From Cantharellus purpuraceus (Eukaryota; Basidiomycota; Agaricomycetes; Cantharellales; Hydnaceae): a stretch of DNA of 64,000 nucleotides. Position 1 is the first letter of the stretch. Each line of letters begins with the position of its first letter. The notes under the pieces were generated by a model. That model did no database searches, was not told the DNA's origin, and saw only the letters and a program-made list of their open reading frames with translations. Below, piece after piece: positions 44,707 to 55,692 of the stretch. A program made the translations under genes and the position numbers. The stretch covers positions 62,001 through 126,000 of the forward strand of contig JALBUN010000016.1 of assembly GCA_025174535.1 (NCBI GenBank), written 5' to 3'.

Positions 44707-44894
44707 TGGTACATTTGCTGATTCAACGTTGTCTGTCAGCGGTTCCCTGCCATTGCCAACATCGCAAACTCAAATGCGATGCCTGCCTGTGGCTCACACA
44801 TCTGGCCTGATCGTGTTGTATGAGCTGGGTAATCCGGTACTGTACTCACAAGTGCGTCCATATTTGCTGCGCTGGCTGCAGCAGCTGGCTGGGG

Positions 44895-45704
44895 TCACAC
44901 AGGAATTCTTATGGTAAGCTTTTCACTTTGGGTCTGTGCAGCCGGCACCGATAGCTGACTCGGTGCCTCATCTAGTTCCCTGCTTGTAGCCAGCTCCTGT
45001 GCATCAGTGATTGGTGCTGGGATTATCAGTCCCAAGGACGCTTTGTGGAATATCAGGTTGCACGCTCTGTGTACCTTACCCAATTTGGGTTCCAGGACCA
45101 GGTAACCGCCATCCCACAGCTCATAGCCCACCATATAGCCTCTCCATGATTGTGAGTCTAATTTCTGCATCTTCTCCCTTGCAGCATGCATGCTAACTTG
45201 ACATCCGAATGGTTGAAGGTTACCTATATTGGGCACTTCACCATAGAAAACCTCATATGGTGTCTTCCCATCGTTGGCGCGAGTCGGTGACCTGTTCTGT
45301 AAGTACGCCATCATTCTGAAAGCCAGTGTCCAGTAGCGCTTAGGCAGCTTTGCCTCCAATAGCATTGCACGTGCTCCCTCCACGATTGTCCGGTTCATCC
45401 GCTCTGCAACGCCATTCATTTGTGGTGAGTGCAGAACTGATGTGTACAGCCATATGCCTTCTGCATCAAGGTAAGCCTTGAATCTTCCCTGCACAAACTC
45501 CTTCACATTGTCACACATGACAGCACGGATCTTGTGCTGACAACTATTCTCCACCTTTGCCTTCCAGCCCTTGAACACCTCAAGCACTTGGTCATGGCTG
45601 GCCATTGGTTCCATTGTGCAGATGTGGGATTTGTCATCAACTAAGGTGAGTGCATACCACTTTCTGTCATATGACTGAGTTTCCATAGGACCAACAGTGT
45701 CCAT
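44895..45704 (-). pseudogene. Copia integrase
   Basis: Contains the core with MDTVGPM, VMCDNVKEFVQGRFKAYL (second catalytic Asp in a changed SDNGGEF motif) and SPQMNGVAERMNRTIVEGAR (catalytic Glu), then YEVFYGEVPNIGNLQPFGC and a C-terminal linker. The zinc-binding N-terminus lies in the overlapping frame 45641-45916 (QETHRRCHQERQDHKYC). Frame breaks near 45900 and 45700 disconnect it from gag/protease. Confidence 0.85.
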
Positions 45705-45893
45705 ATGAACCAGGTCAAGTAGCCCCTCTGTGCGGTGCCTTCCGGGGGGAAAATGGTAAGCGTGTCTGCTTCCCCTCTATGCAGGCTAGGCAATCCATCT
45801 ATGCGGGGATAGGAGCGGCAGTATTTGTGATCCTGACGTTCTTGGTGACACCTTCGGTGAGTTTCTTGCAATCCCGCATATTTAGATGACCCA

Positions 45894-47216
45894 TCATCTG
45901 ATGTAGGTCCATCCATGTGATCTCAGCAGGTGCCATGGCTGCCAGTAACCATCCAGCTGCTTCGCTAGTTGGGAGTTGTCAGACTTGGTGAATACCAGGT
46001 TTGCAGTCCCATTAGTCTGTGGCTTCATGACTCTCAGCCGCACTGGGTAGACCTGCTCCATTACTGGTATGTCAATAGTGTTTCCTCCCGGTCCGCACAG
46101 CTTGCAGCTTGACTGATTGAACGCCACAGTATATCCCTTCTGTGTCAGCTGGCATACAGACAGCAATCTTGCTGTGATGTCGGGTACCCAGGACACATTG
46201 TGCAGCTCACCAAATGCCTCACCGCCATCCTTCAGCTGGACCGCATAGCGTACAGTTCTAGATCCCATCGCCTGCACCTGACCCTTTGCGGTGATGATTT
46301 GGCATGGCACACTGAATGGTGCGTAGTCTTGGAGATCCTCTTGGCATGGTATGTAGTGACCTGATGCCCCTGAGTCCAGGTAGTACATGGTATTGGCATT
46401 GCTTCCGCTTGCCTTTCCATTCAGCACCGTAAACATGCGTCCGACCAGTGCTTGTGTGCCTGCTTTGGCATTCGCATCATTCTTCTTTGGCTTTGTGCAA
46501 TCACGCGCCCAGTGCCCAGCTACACTGCAGTTATAGCATTTCCCTTTTCTCTTTGTATCCGTGCCTTTTCCACCCCCTGCTTTCCCTTTAGCTAGAAATC
46601 CTGAACTGTCTTCACCGCGCAGTTCATGGCGGAGCTCCATTTGTCTGAGCCTCTGTGTGACACTCACAATGGTTTCTGTAGCGTGATTGACTGTAGTAGT
46701 GAATTGGTCAAGCTCAGCAGGTAAGGAATTTAAGAAGTATGAAAGGAACTGCGAATCAGGTATGCTCTGCCCAGCTGCTGTGAGCTTCTGCTGGACCTCT
46801 TCCATTTTAAGCTGGTGCATCTGGATTGGTGTCCCAGCCATGTACTGTGTGAACAGCACTGCATGGATGCCATCCATGCTTGCCCCGTATGTGTCCTCCA
46901 AGGCTTTCCAGGCCTTCACTGGATCACAGTTACCCATTATGGGCTGCTTCCACTCGTCTTCGATACGCAGGGCAATTTCCATATATGCCCTTCCAGCGCA
47001 GAGGTCCCATGCAGCAATGGCCACCATCTCAGCCACTTTCGGTGCCATCGCATCCGCTAGCTTTGGCCTGGGAACTGTACCTTGAACCATTACCATTTGG
47101 TTCAGCCCATACAGCACTGTCTCCATATTGTTCTTCCATGAGTTTGAGTTGAGTTTTGGGAACGTTGAGAACCCATTTCCAGTTGTTGTGATATAGTCGA
47201 GTTGCATGGTGGTCAT
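45894..47216 (-). pseudogene. Copia Gag and protease (440 codons open)
   Basis: A long open frame from 47216. It has Gag with FSTFPKLNSNSWKNNMETVL and DPVKAWKALEDTYGA, the zinc knuckle CYNCSVAGHWARDC (near 46520), and a protease with YYLDSGASGHYIP, LHNVSWVPDITARLLSV and LTQKGYTVAF. It ends after the start of the integrase region when the frame is lost near 45900. This ORF itself seems undamaged. Confidence 0.9.
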
Positions 47217-47253
47217 TATGAGTGATAATTATGTGGCTATGGGGCCCATAACC

Positions 47254-47391
47254 TGTTGAGTAGCAACTTATGTGACGGTCAGAGGTAAAAACTAACTGTA
47301 TTATACGCGGCCCTTGTAGAAACTATACATGTGCTGACTAACAGAAACGCACTATATATATAGAGTAAGTGAGTGTACTTTCTCTTCTACA
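47254..47391 (-). repeat. 5' LTR of the complete Copia element
   Basis: 138 bp, TGTTGAGTAGC...TTCTACA on the plus strand, followed by ACAGT. A TATATATATAG stretch near 47350 is a possible promoter on either strand. Confidence 0.95.
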
Positions 47392-47396
47392 ACAGT

Positions 47397-48995
47397 TAAA
47401 AATGAATAGTTGAATGTCAGGGCCATACTCCTCCCTCGCATCCATCTAAAAGCAAGAGGGGTAGCAAACAGGAAAGTCATTATAAGCAGATTAATCTTTC
47501 CAAAAGCGTGTAGTCGGTTGCACCGCTAATCAAAGGAGGATGAGGAATTCACAATTCACACGCATGCCATGGATGTCGCGGTGCGGCGGCATTGATGTGT
47601 CTGCAACAATATTATCAAGGCAGGTGAGTTCTGACCGCCGCAGCAATAAATTTTCGGCCAAAGGGCACTCTCGAACGTTCCTGCAGTAGGGGGAATGTCA
47701 GCTGGATCGAGCAGCCTGACGTATGGTATCGGCATGTCACGTACGTAGCACCGGATTAGGCTTGTAGCAACCCAATCTTCGAATTCTACCGCGTGAGGCT
47801 TCCGCGGCCCTAATTGCCAATCAGTAATTACTGTGTAGAGCTAGTGACGTGTGTCGAATGGCGAGTCACCTCCTTGGCGAGGGCTACATAGGTCATGGGG
47901 AAGGTATGCATGTTCTCATGGCATCGCCACCATGGTCCTCTGTTCTTGACAGCCGACCGGCGGAGCGCCGACTTCCCAAATCTGTGGATGAATACTGTTC
48001 AGGAAGTCTTCCGAAGGGACTGCTTGTACCACTCTGTGCCATGCGATGCACGCAGTCTTCAATCCGAGAAGAACAATCAAACTGCAGATCCCAGTGAAGA
48101 CAAGCATGTCAAACTGGTTTTGCAAGATAAGCGCAATTATTGGCTTTACTTTGAAGAGCCATTCACACGGGGTACGAGAGCCGGTAGAATATGAAATTTG
48201 AGGAAGGTGTAGGGCGTCCTCCCTCCTTGCGACATATATTACAGTTCCCCAGCAGGGATACTGTTCAATGAAAATATAGTACTCGCAACAAATTTATCCC
48301 ATAGAAAGGATTCGATCGTATGTTGCCAACCTGGCAAGAGGAAGAGGTGAAAGAAGACTGAGTATACCATGTCTGGTAGCCGCTGAATGTCACGCATATC
48401 ACGGGCGTGACATAGTTGTTCAAAGCGGCGTGGGTTGCCTTTGTCTTTCCGCCACGTCTGCCAGGACGCGCTGCGCGATGCTGCAATTAGAATACGACCA
48501 GAGCTCTGGCACTTGTCAGACTGGCTGCGATCCGCCCACGTTTAGAAGTTCTTCGGATGACGGGTTGATCAATACTCCGGAAGGGGGCTATCGGCATAGA
48601 GACGGACCGCGTGAGTTGGAGTTGAGAATTTGCTGTTCACTCGTCCTGATATATTATGCACTGCATCCTACCACCCCGTTCGTGGAAAGGAAGCCGCAGT
48701 CGTATCTTCCACCAGTCCTCTTTGTCGCCAGGAACCTAGGCAACCTTCTTCAAGGTGGAATGAAAGCGTTTGGTTATATATCATACTGCCGCATCATTCG
48801 TCCATGGTATTCAAAGATGGACTGCCTCTCTTGTAGCTTAACCCATAGATCAATACAGCTTGTGATATTGAAAGGTTTGTGAAGAGGTCCTGCGCGCTCG
48901 GCTTGTTTGCCGAACTATCTATGTGTACTCGGCTCTCACGAATGAAGCCATGGGAGAAATCCATAAAAGCACTGAGAAAAGAGTTTCGACTCGCC
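47397..48995. other. Intergenic region upstream of P450-3
   Basis: No supported gene. A frame at 48430-48882 is open but has no protein-like features. The last few hundred bases would hold the P450-3 promoter; TTATATATCA near 48775 is the only TATA-like element noted. Confidence 0.35.
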
Positions 48996-51501
48996 ATGGA
49001 GTTCTCTTATTCTCTCCTGCCCATTGGAATATCGTTGATTCTTTTGATCCTGGTGCGCACCCTAGGGCGAAGGGCCCGTGCCCACTCAATTTCACACCTC
49101 CCTGGTCCTCATCCTGGCCCGTGGCTGGTTGGTATGCATCAATAACTATCAACACAATGTGAGCAATACATGTGCTCACTGTTGCCCACAGGAAATCTCC
49201 CCGAAATCATTCGGCCAGAGAATATTGCAGAAGCAGAATTTGCATGGACCAACAAATATGGCACCACTCTGAGAGTCAAGGGTGCACTGGGGGTGGGTCC
49301 TTCTTCCAATTCCATCACCAATGTGTTTCTATCTCATTGTTCGTAATACTAGGTAGATGTTCTGTTTACCGCCGACCCTAAAGTGCGTTGCTCATCTTCA
49401 GAATCTGCGTTCAGTCCGAGCCAATCATGGGCCTTCGATGCAGGTCATACATAATGTTCTCAACGTGGAAGGTTACAATTTCCCCACCTCAAAGCAGAAT
49501 ATTGCGATAACGAAGATGACTCTGGGAGAGGGAATTACATACGCCCAAGGTCCCTTCCTATCTTACCTGTGTTAACGGCAGCAGTGCTTACAATGAGGTA
49601 TCAGGTACTGATCATGTCAGACACCGGAAAATCATGAATCCCGCATTTTCCTTCAGCGCTTTGCGGGTGTTTTTACCACTCTTTCAGTACACCTCGCAAA
49701 GGGTTCATTTACTCTGTCTTCATGCATCTCATTGCTAATTGTCGTTGTGTATGACCAGATTGTAACTAAATGGGAAGAGTCGATGGCGCAGAATGGCAGC
49801 ACATCCCTTGTTCTTGACATTCAGTCGTGGCTTACTCGTGCCACTTTGGACGCCCTGGGCCACGGTAAGTCCACTTGCTGAACGCCCTCGGAATTTACGA
49901 ATATTGTGTATAACAGCCGCCTTTAATTACGACTTTGGAGCCATAGACGAGAAACACAATGAACTGTCTGCTGTGTATCGAAACCTCTTGTAATTACTAC
50001 GTTCTGTTGATCCGCGTCGTTGCTAAAAACGCCCGTGATTCTAGGGCCGATTCATTTTTCAAACGATCCGACTTTACGATCGCTTTTGAAGCTCTTTGGG
50101 GTTACCTTCCTCTTGGTTTGGCGACAGGCATCCGACTACTCCCGACACCGCAGCTGAGAAGGTTACGAAGATACACAACCGTGGCAGGTCGCGTCGCCAA
50201 GAAGATTGTCCAACAGGCACACTCACAATCTGTCGAGAAGGAAAATGCAAGTGGAACGGATGTAATGAGCATTCTTGGTGAGTGGTAGTTGCCACTTAAT
50301 CTGTGCTTCTTGACTACGAGAAAACGGGATCTGACACTTCATTTACCAGTCAAGGCCAACATGTCTGAAGATCCGAATGTAAGACTTAGCGAAGCCGAGT
50401 TGATGGCACAATTGCAGTGTGTACTTGGTCTGGGATGTGTGGATTGAGGCCTTGACATATAAATGGACATACAGGACATTGATGATCGCAGGGCAGGAGA
50501 CGACTGCCTCTACTTCAGCATGGGCTTTATACGAGCTTTCGAAACATCCGGACATCCAGACCCGTGTCCGAGAGGAGATAAGAGCAACCCGTGCGCATGC
50601 TTTAAAACGGGGAAATGGTGAGCTCACGATTGCCGACCTGGACTCCATGAAATGGCTTCTTGCCGTTATGAAGGTGAGCTCTCTGCCATGTGTCTGTACC
50701 CAGTAGGTTCCCTGGCTGATTACTTGCGGATTAGGAAACACTCCGATACCACCCGATTCTCACAATGCTTCAGCGTGTGGCGTCGCGCGAAACTGTATTA
50801 CCCCTTTCAACGCCTCTGAAGACGAATATGGGAGCGGTCATAACTAACATCCCTGTCAGCAAAGGGCAGGCTGTTATTCTGTCCCTTGCAGCGTACAATA
50901 GGTTCGTACAAATATTTCGCTTTTTACAGTCATTGCTGAGCAGTCACGAATAGGCTGAAGTCGGTATGGGGAGAGGATGCAGACATTTGGCGGCCGGAGC
51001 GTTTCCTAGAAGAAATAGAGACCCACCAGAAGACGGGTCTGGGGGTATTGTCCAATCTGTGCGTCCAGGATTGACAGGTTTTTGCATCAACGGCCTAAGG
51101 AAGTACCCCTCCATTATAGAGCAACATTTGGTAGCGGGATACGCAGCTGCATCGGGTGTGTATCTATTTCCCTAGTCTCATTGGGAGAGGACTAAAGCTG
51201 TGATCTGTTCCCTAGGTGGCGCTTCGCGTACGTTCCTCACGTTATGCTTAGTCCTACTTGACAGTCTCTTCAGAGTCCTTGAAATGCAAGCTATTCTCAC
51301 AGAATTCATTGAACATTTTGAATTCTCTCCTGCTCCAGGAAATCCTGAGATCATCAGATGCGCCACAGCATTGATGACTCCTATGTATGAATTACCGAAT
51401 CTCCGGTCTCTACTCAAGTCTGACAACTTCCTGATAATTTTAGGGTCAAAGGAGAGCCTGGTCGGGTTCAGCTGCCGCTCACCGTGACCTCCGTGATGTG
51501 A
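48996..51501 (+). CDS. Cytochrome P450, apparently intact (P450-3, 16 exons, 545 aa)
   Basis: Exons: 48996-49131, 49192-49292, 49353-49382, 49444-49549, 49605-49702, 49759-49864, 49917-49989, 50045-50277, 50350-50416, 50475-50673, 50735-50901, 50954-51058, 51120-51155, 51216-51227, 51274-51384 and 51444-51501. All are GT-AG and the phases fit, for 1638 coding bases. The N-terminal anchor is SLLPIGISLILLILV with hinge HLPGPHPGPW. Helix I is LMIAGQETTASTSAWALYE, helix K ETLRYHP, the PERF box DIWRPERFLEE, and the heme loop FGSGIRSCIGWRFA (Cys codon 51148-51150). The C-terminus ends QLPLTVTSVM. The length is normal for a microsomal P450 (PF00067). It is a monooxygenase in the ER membrane needing a reductase; its substrate and CYP family cannot be told. 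Three relatives in the window are broken. It converges on DUF6533 gene D. Confidence 0.9.
51148..51150 (+). other. Heme-ligand cysteine codon of P450-3
   Basis: TGC within F-G-S-G-I-R-S-C-I-G, the fifth heme ligand of P450 enzymes. The following Gly codon is split by an intron, as in P450-4. Confidence 0.85.
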
Positions 51502-51639
51502 GTGGCAGTGAGGCACTTTGACCGCTCCGGGGTCTTTCCCGAAGCGCTCATTTATGTATAATCACCTGGAAGTGTCGGATATATATTTTGTACCTGTAGG
51601 AATCTTCTAAAGAGTGTGTAGCTTGATTGTTGTGGAACG

Positions 51640-52129
51640 AACGACTGAAGAACTTAAATATAATGAGATATGGTTGAGCCCGTTTAATAAGGTTTCGAAT
51701 ATAGTTATGCCGCAAAAGTATTCGAAAATCCAACCGCCTTGAGATCCTCTCGAGTCGCTAGCATCTTACAGAGACCTCGCTCGGTTGTGTGCTGCTGCTG
51801 GTTTCCAGGACAAGCTTCGTCCAGGACTTAGTATACTCAATCGCGTTGCACAATATTTCGTGGATGTCTCATTCATCTGGCGGCAACAGCAGCAGAAGAT
51901 AAAAAATTTCGACATGTTCAACACGTCGGTATGGCATCTCGAAGTTGACATGGGCGGATTTGGATATGTATGGACTATGTCTACCTTACCACGCCCATTC
52001 TTGTTCCCCTCAACCAGCATGTACCGCGGAACCCGCTGCACAACAGCAATGGTGAATTCGAAATGGCAACCCTCGCCCCCCAACAACTCCTACTTCAATG
52101 ATGGGATACTCCATATTGTCCCAATCTGA
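51640..52129. other. Duplicated DUF6533 3' flank, interrupted
   Basis: 51640-51870 matches 20300-20560 and 35700-35960. The match then breaks and returns at about 52720. The inserted stretch includes the membrane-protein fragment at 52130-52740. Confidence 0.55.
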
Positions 52130-52740
52130 CGTTATTGAAATCGCCAACTTTGTCGACGGAAGAGAATGTCGTGCACCTCAGTGTGCCAGTGATCATGATA
52201 TGATAACGCGGCCAAGGCAGAGGCATCTACCACCGCAAAGGCAAGTACCTTCACAAAGCGTCTCGTCGTCACCTCTTTTCTCATGATGCTCTGTGGCACC
52301 ATCGTCAGTGCACACATATACCCATCCCGCTCCCCTCACCCGCCTTCCCTCTAGCAACTCGCCATCGACTTTTCCCGCATCCTTGAGAGCTTCATCACGC
52401 AGTGCGATGTCAAAGGTAGCCCCGTCGCCTCCTTTAACAATCTCTTCATCTGGTCCATGTCTTCAAAACAGCCATATTCGTCATCCAGACTGTCCTCGTC
52501 GACAGCTTTGCCGTGAGTGGGCCCCCCATTTGTTCTTCGCCTTTCCTCCCCCCCGGCTCATCCGCCTGCAGACTTACCGGTGTTGCGTCGTCTGGAACCG
52601 TCTATGGGCCATCGCACTTCCCGCACTTTCCGTCGCCTCCACCCTAGGTCCAGCGTCATGTACAACTGCGCTTTTGCACGATGGTGACGTGTTCGCTGTA
52701 ACACTCAGTGCAGCATTCGTCGAGTACCTTTTTTAAACAT
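52130..52740 (+). pseudogene. Fragment of a fungal seven-helix membrane protein
   Basis: Plus-strand pieces read NAAKAEASTTAK, then KRLVVTSFLMMLCGTIVSAH, then after an acceptor LAIDFSRILESFITQCDVKG. After a one-base frame slip (near 52450) comes KTAIFVIQTVLVDSFA, then an intron (GTGAGT...CTGCAG) and YRCCVVWNRLWAIALPALS. The xxVxQTxxxDxxxxYRxxVVW pattern is typical of a large basidiomycete membrane family without known function. The frame slip and the lack of both ends show it is dead. Confidence 0.65.
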
Positions 52741-52977
52741 ATTACGAATTGTATAAAAATTGATTTGGCCTGCCCAATGAAAAAAAACAATTACATCGCA
52801 TAATTCAAAAATCAAGTTACTCCTAAGGCAGTCCAGTGTTTAATGTGAATAAATATTCAGATTCCCCCACGCTCGGTGCTCCGCGTCACATGGTATTATG
52901 AGAGTTCTGGAATGATGGTTTCCTGTAAAGTATCAATAAGTAGTCGAACATAACGGAGACTTACTCACAATCCGCCA

Positions 52978-54677
52978 CTACACCTCGACAGTAATTCCAG
53001 CCGCCTGTGGCCGGAACTGAGTTTCTTCAAGCTCAATATCATTTTCTGTCTTCTCTGCCGGCGTATCCGACCCTGTGGACTCGACTGCGTCCCGCGAGGC
53101 TTCTGTCTCAATACCTTCATCGACGGGGGGATCACCAAACTCTGCCATCACGGCGTCGTGGATGCCTTGGGTGGCCGCATGGAAACTACCAAGGGAGATC
53201 GTAGGGATTCCCCGGGCGGCGGTGCTGTTGGGGTGCGCGTTTCTCCTTTGGAGGTCGAGGTGGAACCGGCAGATGATGATTGTCGATAAGCTGTATATAT
53301 TTAGTAGAAGTCTGAAATTCCGTATTCCAACTCACCTATTTTCAAGGAATGAAAGGACAGGCGAAAGTGTAGGCTAAAGTACAAGTTGGAGCACAGCAGG
53401 AGGTACCAATGTGTCACGTACTCTCAAGGTCTAGTGTATCCGGTTAACGATGGCATAGATGATGATGCATTGACATACCAATATCAAGATTGAGTCAGCA
53501 AGCGTGACGGTCAACACAAATCTGATAATAATCAATTCTGGATTCATTGGTGGTGATAGCGGATGATATACCCGAATCTCATCAGACCTGATATTTGTGT
53601 TTATCTGTCAGAATTCTGCTTCATAGAACATGGCTTACTTTGCTGGGCCAGTAAATGTGTCAGCGTTAGCTTGTTCCATGTTGATCGCTTATAAACTCTC
53701 CACGTTCCAAGTGTGCCGGCGAGTGTCACAGCAACCACGACTGTGTCAAACAAAATGGCAACGATCGAGTTGACGTCATCGACTAAAAGAAGGGAATCAA
53801 ACGTGTCAATAATAAATACGACTGTCACGTGTCTTACGTCTGCTGAATCATTGAGCACAGTTCATTTCAGACTATGCTGTACTTACATGATAATAGTGTG
53901 GAGTGGTGCACCGGTGACGTCACACTTATCCAAGATTGCGCCTGTCTATGAAGGGTGTCTGTCATGCCTTTCCACAGAAATGTAGACATGTACACATACA
54001 AGACGTGATATGATGGTGCAACCTCCTAGAACTCCGAGAATAACCAATACCACCCTCTTCTGATCGCTAACCGCATATGCCCGCGCCAGTAGAAGCCCTG
54101 CATAATTAGTGTCGTCAATGATCTATTCTTGAAAGGGACAGCTCATATAACCTTGAATACTGATGTGTGAGAGGAAGAAAAGAGCATCCATGAAGTGCTC
54201 AATCCCATCACATGTTCTAATTCGCATAAATGTCTGCTTTGCAATGGTTGCCCTTGAACTTACTATGCCATGTGTCATCTATGTGCATGAACGCAAGTCA
54301 TCAACAGGAACAGACCTGAAGTGATGTGAAATTGAAAAATATCACAAATATTTGTAGCGAGAAAAGCAACAGCTCGACGTATCGCGCCAGAAAATACAGA
54401 GATGTCCCCAGTTTAAATGTTTTATTCCAGATATATTGGATCTCATGTGAGATTGTCAGAAAGGTGTCGTAGGAAAGGAGAGCTATTTCAAGCGGAAAGC
54501 CGTTAGTTAGGTTGCGCACACGAGCGAGCTTGAGCTTACCGAGGCCGGCTATCAAGGCGTAATTGAGAGTCATACTGATACCATAAAATGAACTCAAAAA
54601 TCACTGCACATATAGTGAGCGGTGACGCACGTATCAGACGCTGCTTGAATTGCCGCCTGTTCTGTCTGAGCTGCCAT
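52978..54677 (-). CDS. DUF6533-family seven-helix membrane protein, copy D
   Basis: Start at 54677. The DUF6533 core is SYDTFLTISHEIQYIW and TFKLGTSLYFLARYVELL. Later exons give LFDTVVVAVTLAGTLGTW with KRSTWNKLTLTHLLAQ, a last helix region near 53450-53530, and the tail RGIPTISLGSFHAATQ, AVMAEFGDPPVDEG, ending GITVEV and TAG at 52978-52980. The tail has the longer acidic version (IETEASRDAVESTGSD). As in copies A and C, the phase into the last helix is not resolved. The gene converges with P450-3. Its divergent partner side (54680-55690) has no P450. Confidence 0.6.
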
Positions 54678-54740
54678 GCCGATGGAGAGGTAGACCAAGT
54701 GGACTAGAATATGAGTATGCAATGGTAGAACGCTGCAAGG

Positions 54741-54755
54741 GGCTCATATATATAC
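54741..54755 (-). promoter_or_regulatory. TATA element of DUF6533 gene D
   Basis: Plus-strand GGCTCATATATATAC about 70 bp before the ATG at 54677, the same context as in copies A-C. Confidence 0.6.
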
Positions 54756-54779
54756 TGAAGTCCAAGAGTGCTATTTGTG

Positions 54780-55690
54780 TATGTAACTCCTGGTATCAAC
54801 AACAACGAACAGCTAGAGGCGTACAGCCATGAGACCGAAAATCTTTTCGCCCTCATGGCCAGTGATGTTTTCGTTAAAAGGCTAGGCACATGTGGCACAG
54901 TAACTCCATCCTACGAAAGCAGGGCATTGAATGGAATTGTCGGCGCCGCCTCATCTCAGTTATTAGGTTGAAGACCCGCAAACAAGACCTTACCGATAAC
55001 AGGGGAAATCAGCAGATTTGGGCACAATACTGACTGATGTTGCCCAAATTGAGCCATTTCATTGTCTGTAGCTGTAGCTAGGTTCTTTGGAACTATGTGG
55101 CCAACAGTATGCGCATTTATGAATTTGAGGTCTGATTCAGTATACGTGGCACGTCATATATGGGGAAACATACCAAGTGAGGTGTCGTGGAAGCTATATA
55201 GAACGCCTAATCTTTCATCCGTTTCAGTGCTAAACAGAGTACAATACACCTGTTCACTTGTATGATGTCACGTCCGTTCGAGTAAATCATCAAGAGGGCA
55301 AAGTGATATGACGAACTGTAGAGAAAGTCTGTAGTCTGTGAGTCTAGCATCAGCTATACCAATCGAGAACAATGGCCGTACGAGCGCCGGCGTGAGGGTC
55401 GCCGAGCGCAGATACGATCCTGGCGTTCATGCACCTGTATCATCCGATTCAAATCCAGTTAGCCGCTGACCACACATGTGTGGTCCTAGTCTAACTTGCC
55501 TTTACGCCGTGGTGCGTCTATTCCGGCTGTTATCACCTGAGCGTCACCGGAAAATTTACTAGTTAGTAATAGTACCGGGCGCCCTATACTAGTAGTAAGG
55601 CTAATCAATTCCACAGCACACCAGTGGTTTCCTCAGCACTCAGCCGTTCCTGAGTATTGAGTCCATATCATGTGATGTAAGCATTCCCTT
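54780..55690. other. Upstream region of DUF6533 gene D, no gene
   Basis: 54780-55440 is shared with the upstream regions of copies A-C, including a weak trace of the degenerate peptide segment near 55390. 55440-55690 shows nothing recognisable. Confidence 0.45.
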
Positions 55691-55692
55691 TC

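Larger units (their letters stand above)
42989..47391 (-). mobile_element. Complete Ty1/Copia element, 4403 bp, recently inserted
   Basis: Two 138-bp LTRs (42989-43126 and 47254-47391) differ at three positions. Termini are TG...CA, the 5-bp duplication ACAGT is perfect, the primer site GGTTATGGGCCC follows the 5' LTR on the minus strand, and a purine tract (GCGAGGGGGAG) precedes the 3' LTR. The coding order is gag, protease, integrase, RT, RNase H. Several frame breaks make it non-autonomous. It sits just upstream of the start of P450-4. Confidence 0.95.

Noticed and set aside
46687..47152. Plus-strand open frames inside the complete Copia gag
   Set aside because: They are antisense shadows of the long minus-strand Gag frame, which has zinc-knuckle and protease motifs.
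48430..48882. 150-codon plus-strand frame upstream of P450-3
   Set aside because: Composition and spacing show no protein-like features, no domain and no splice partner; likely chance.
10982..51501. A secondary-metabolite biosynthetic gene cluster
   Set aside because: Only P450 and membrane genes are present. No core synthase, transferase or regul­ator is recognisable, and most P450 copies are dead.
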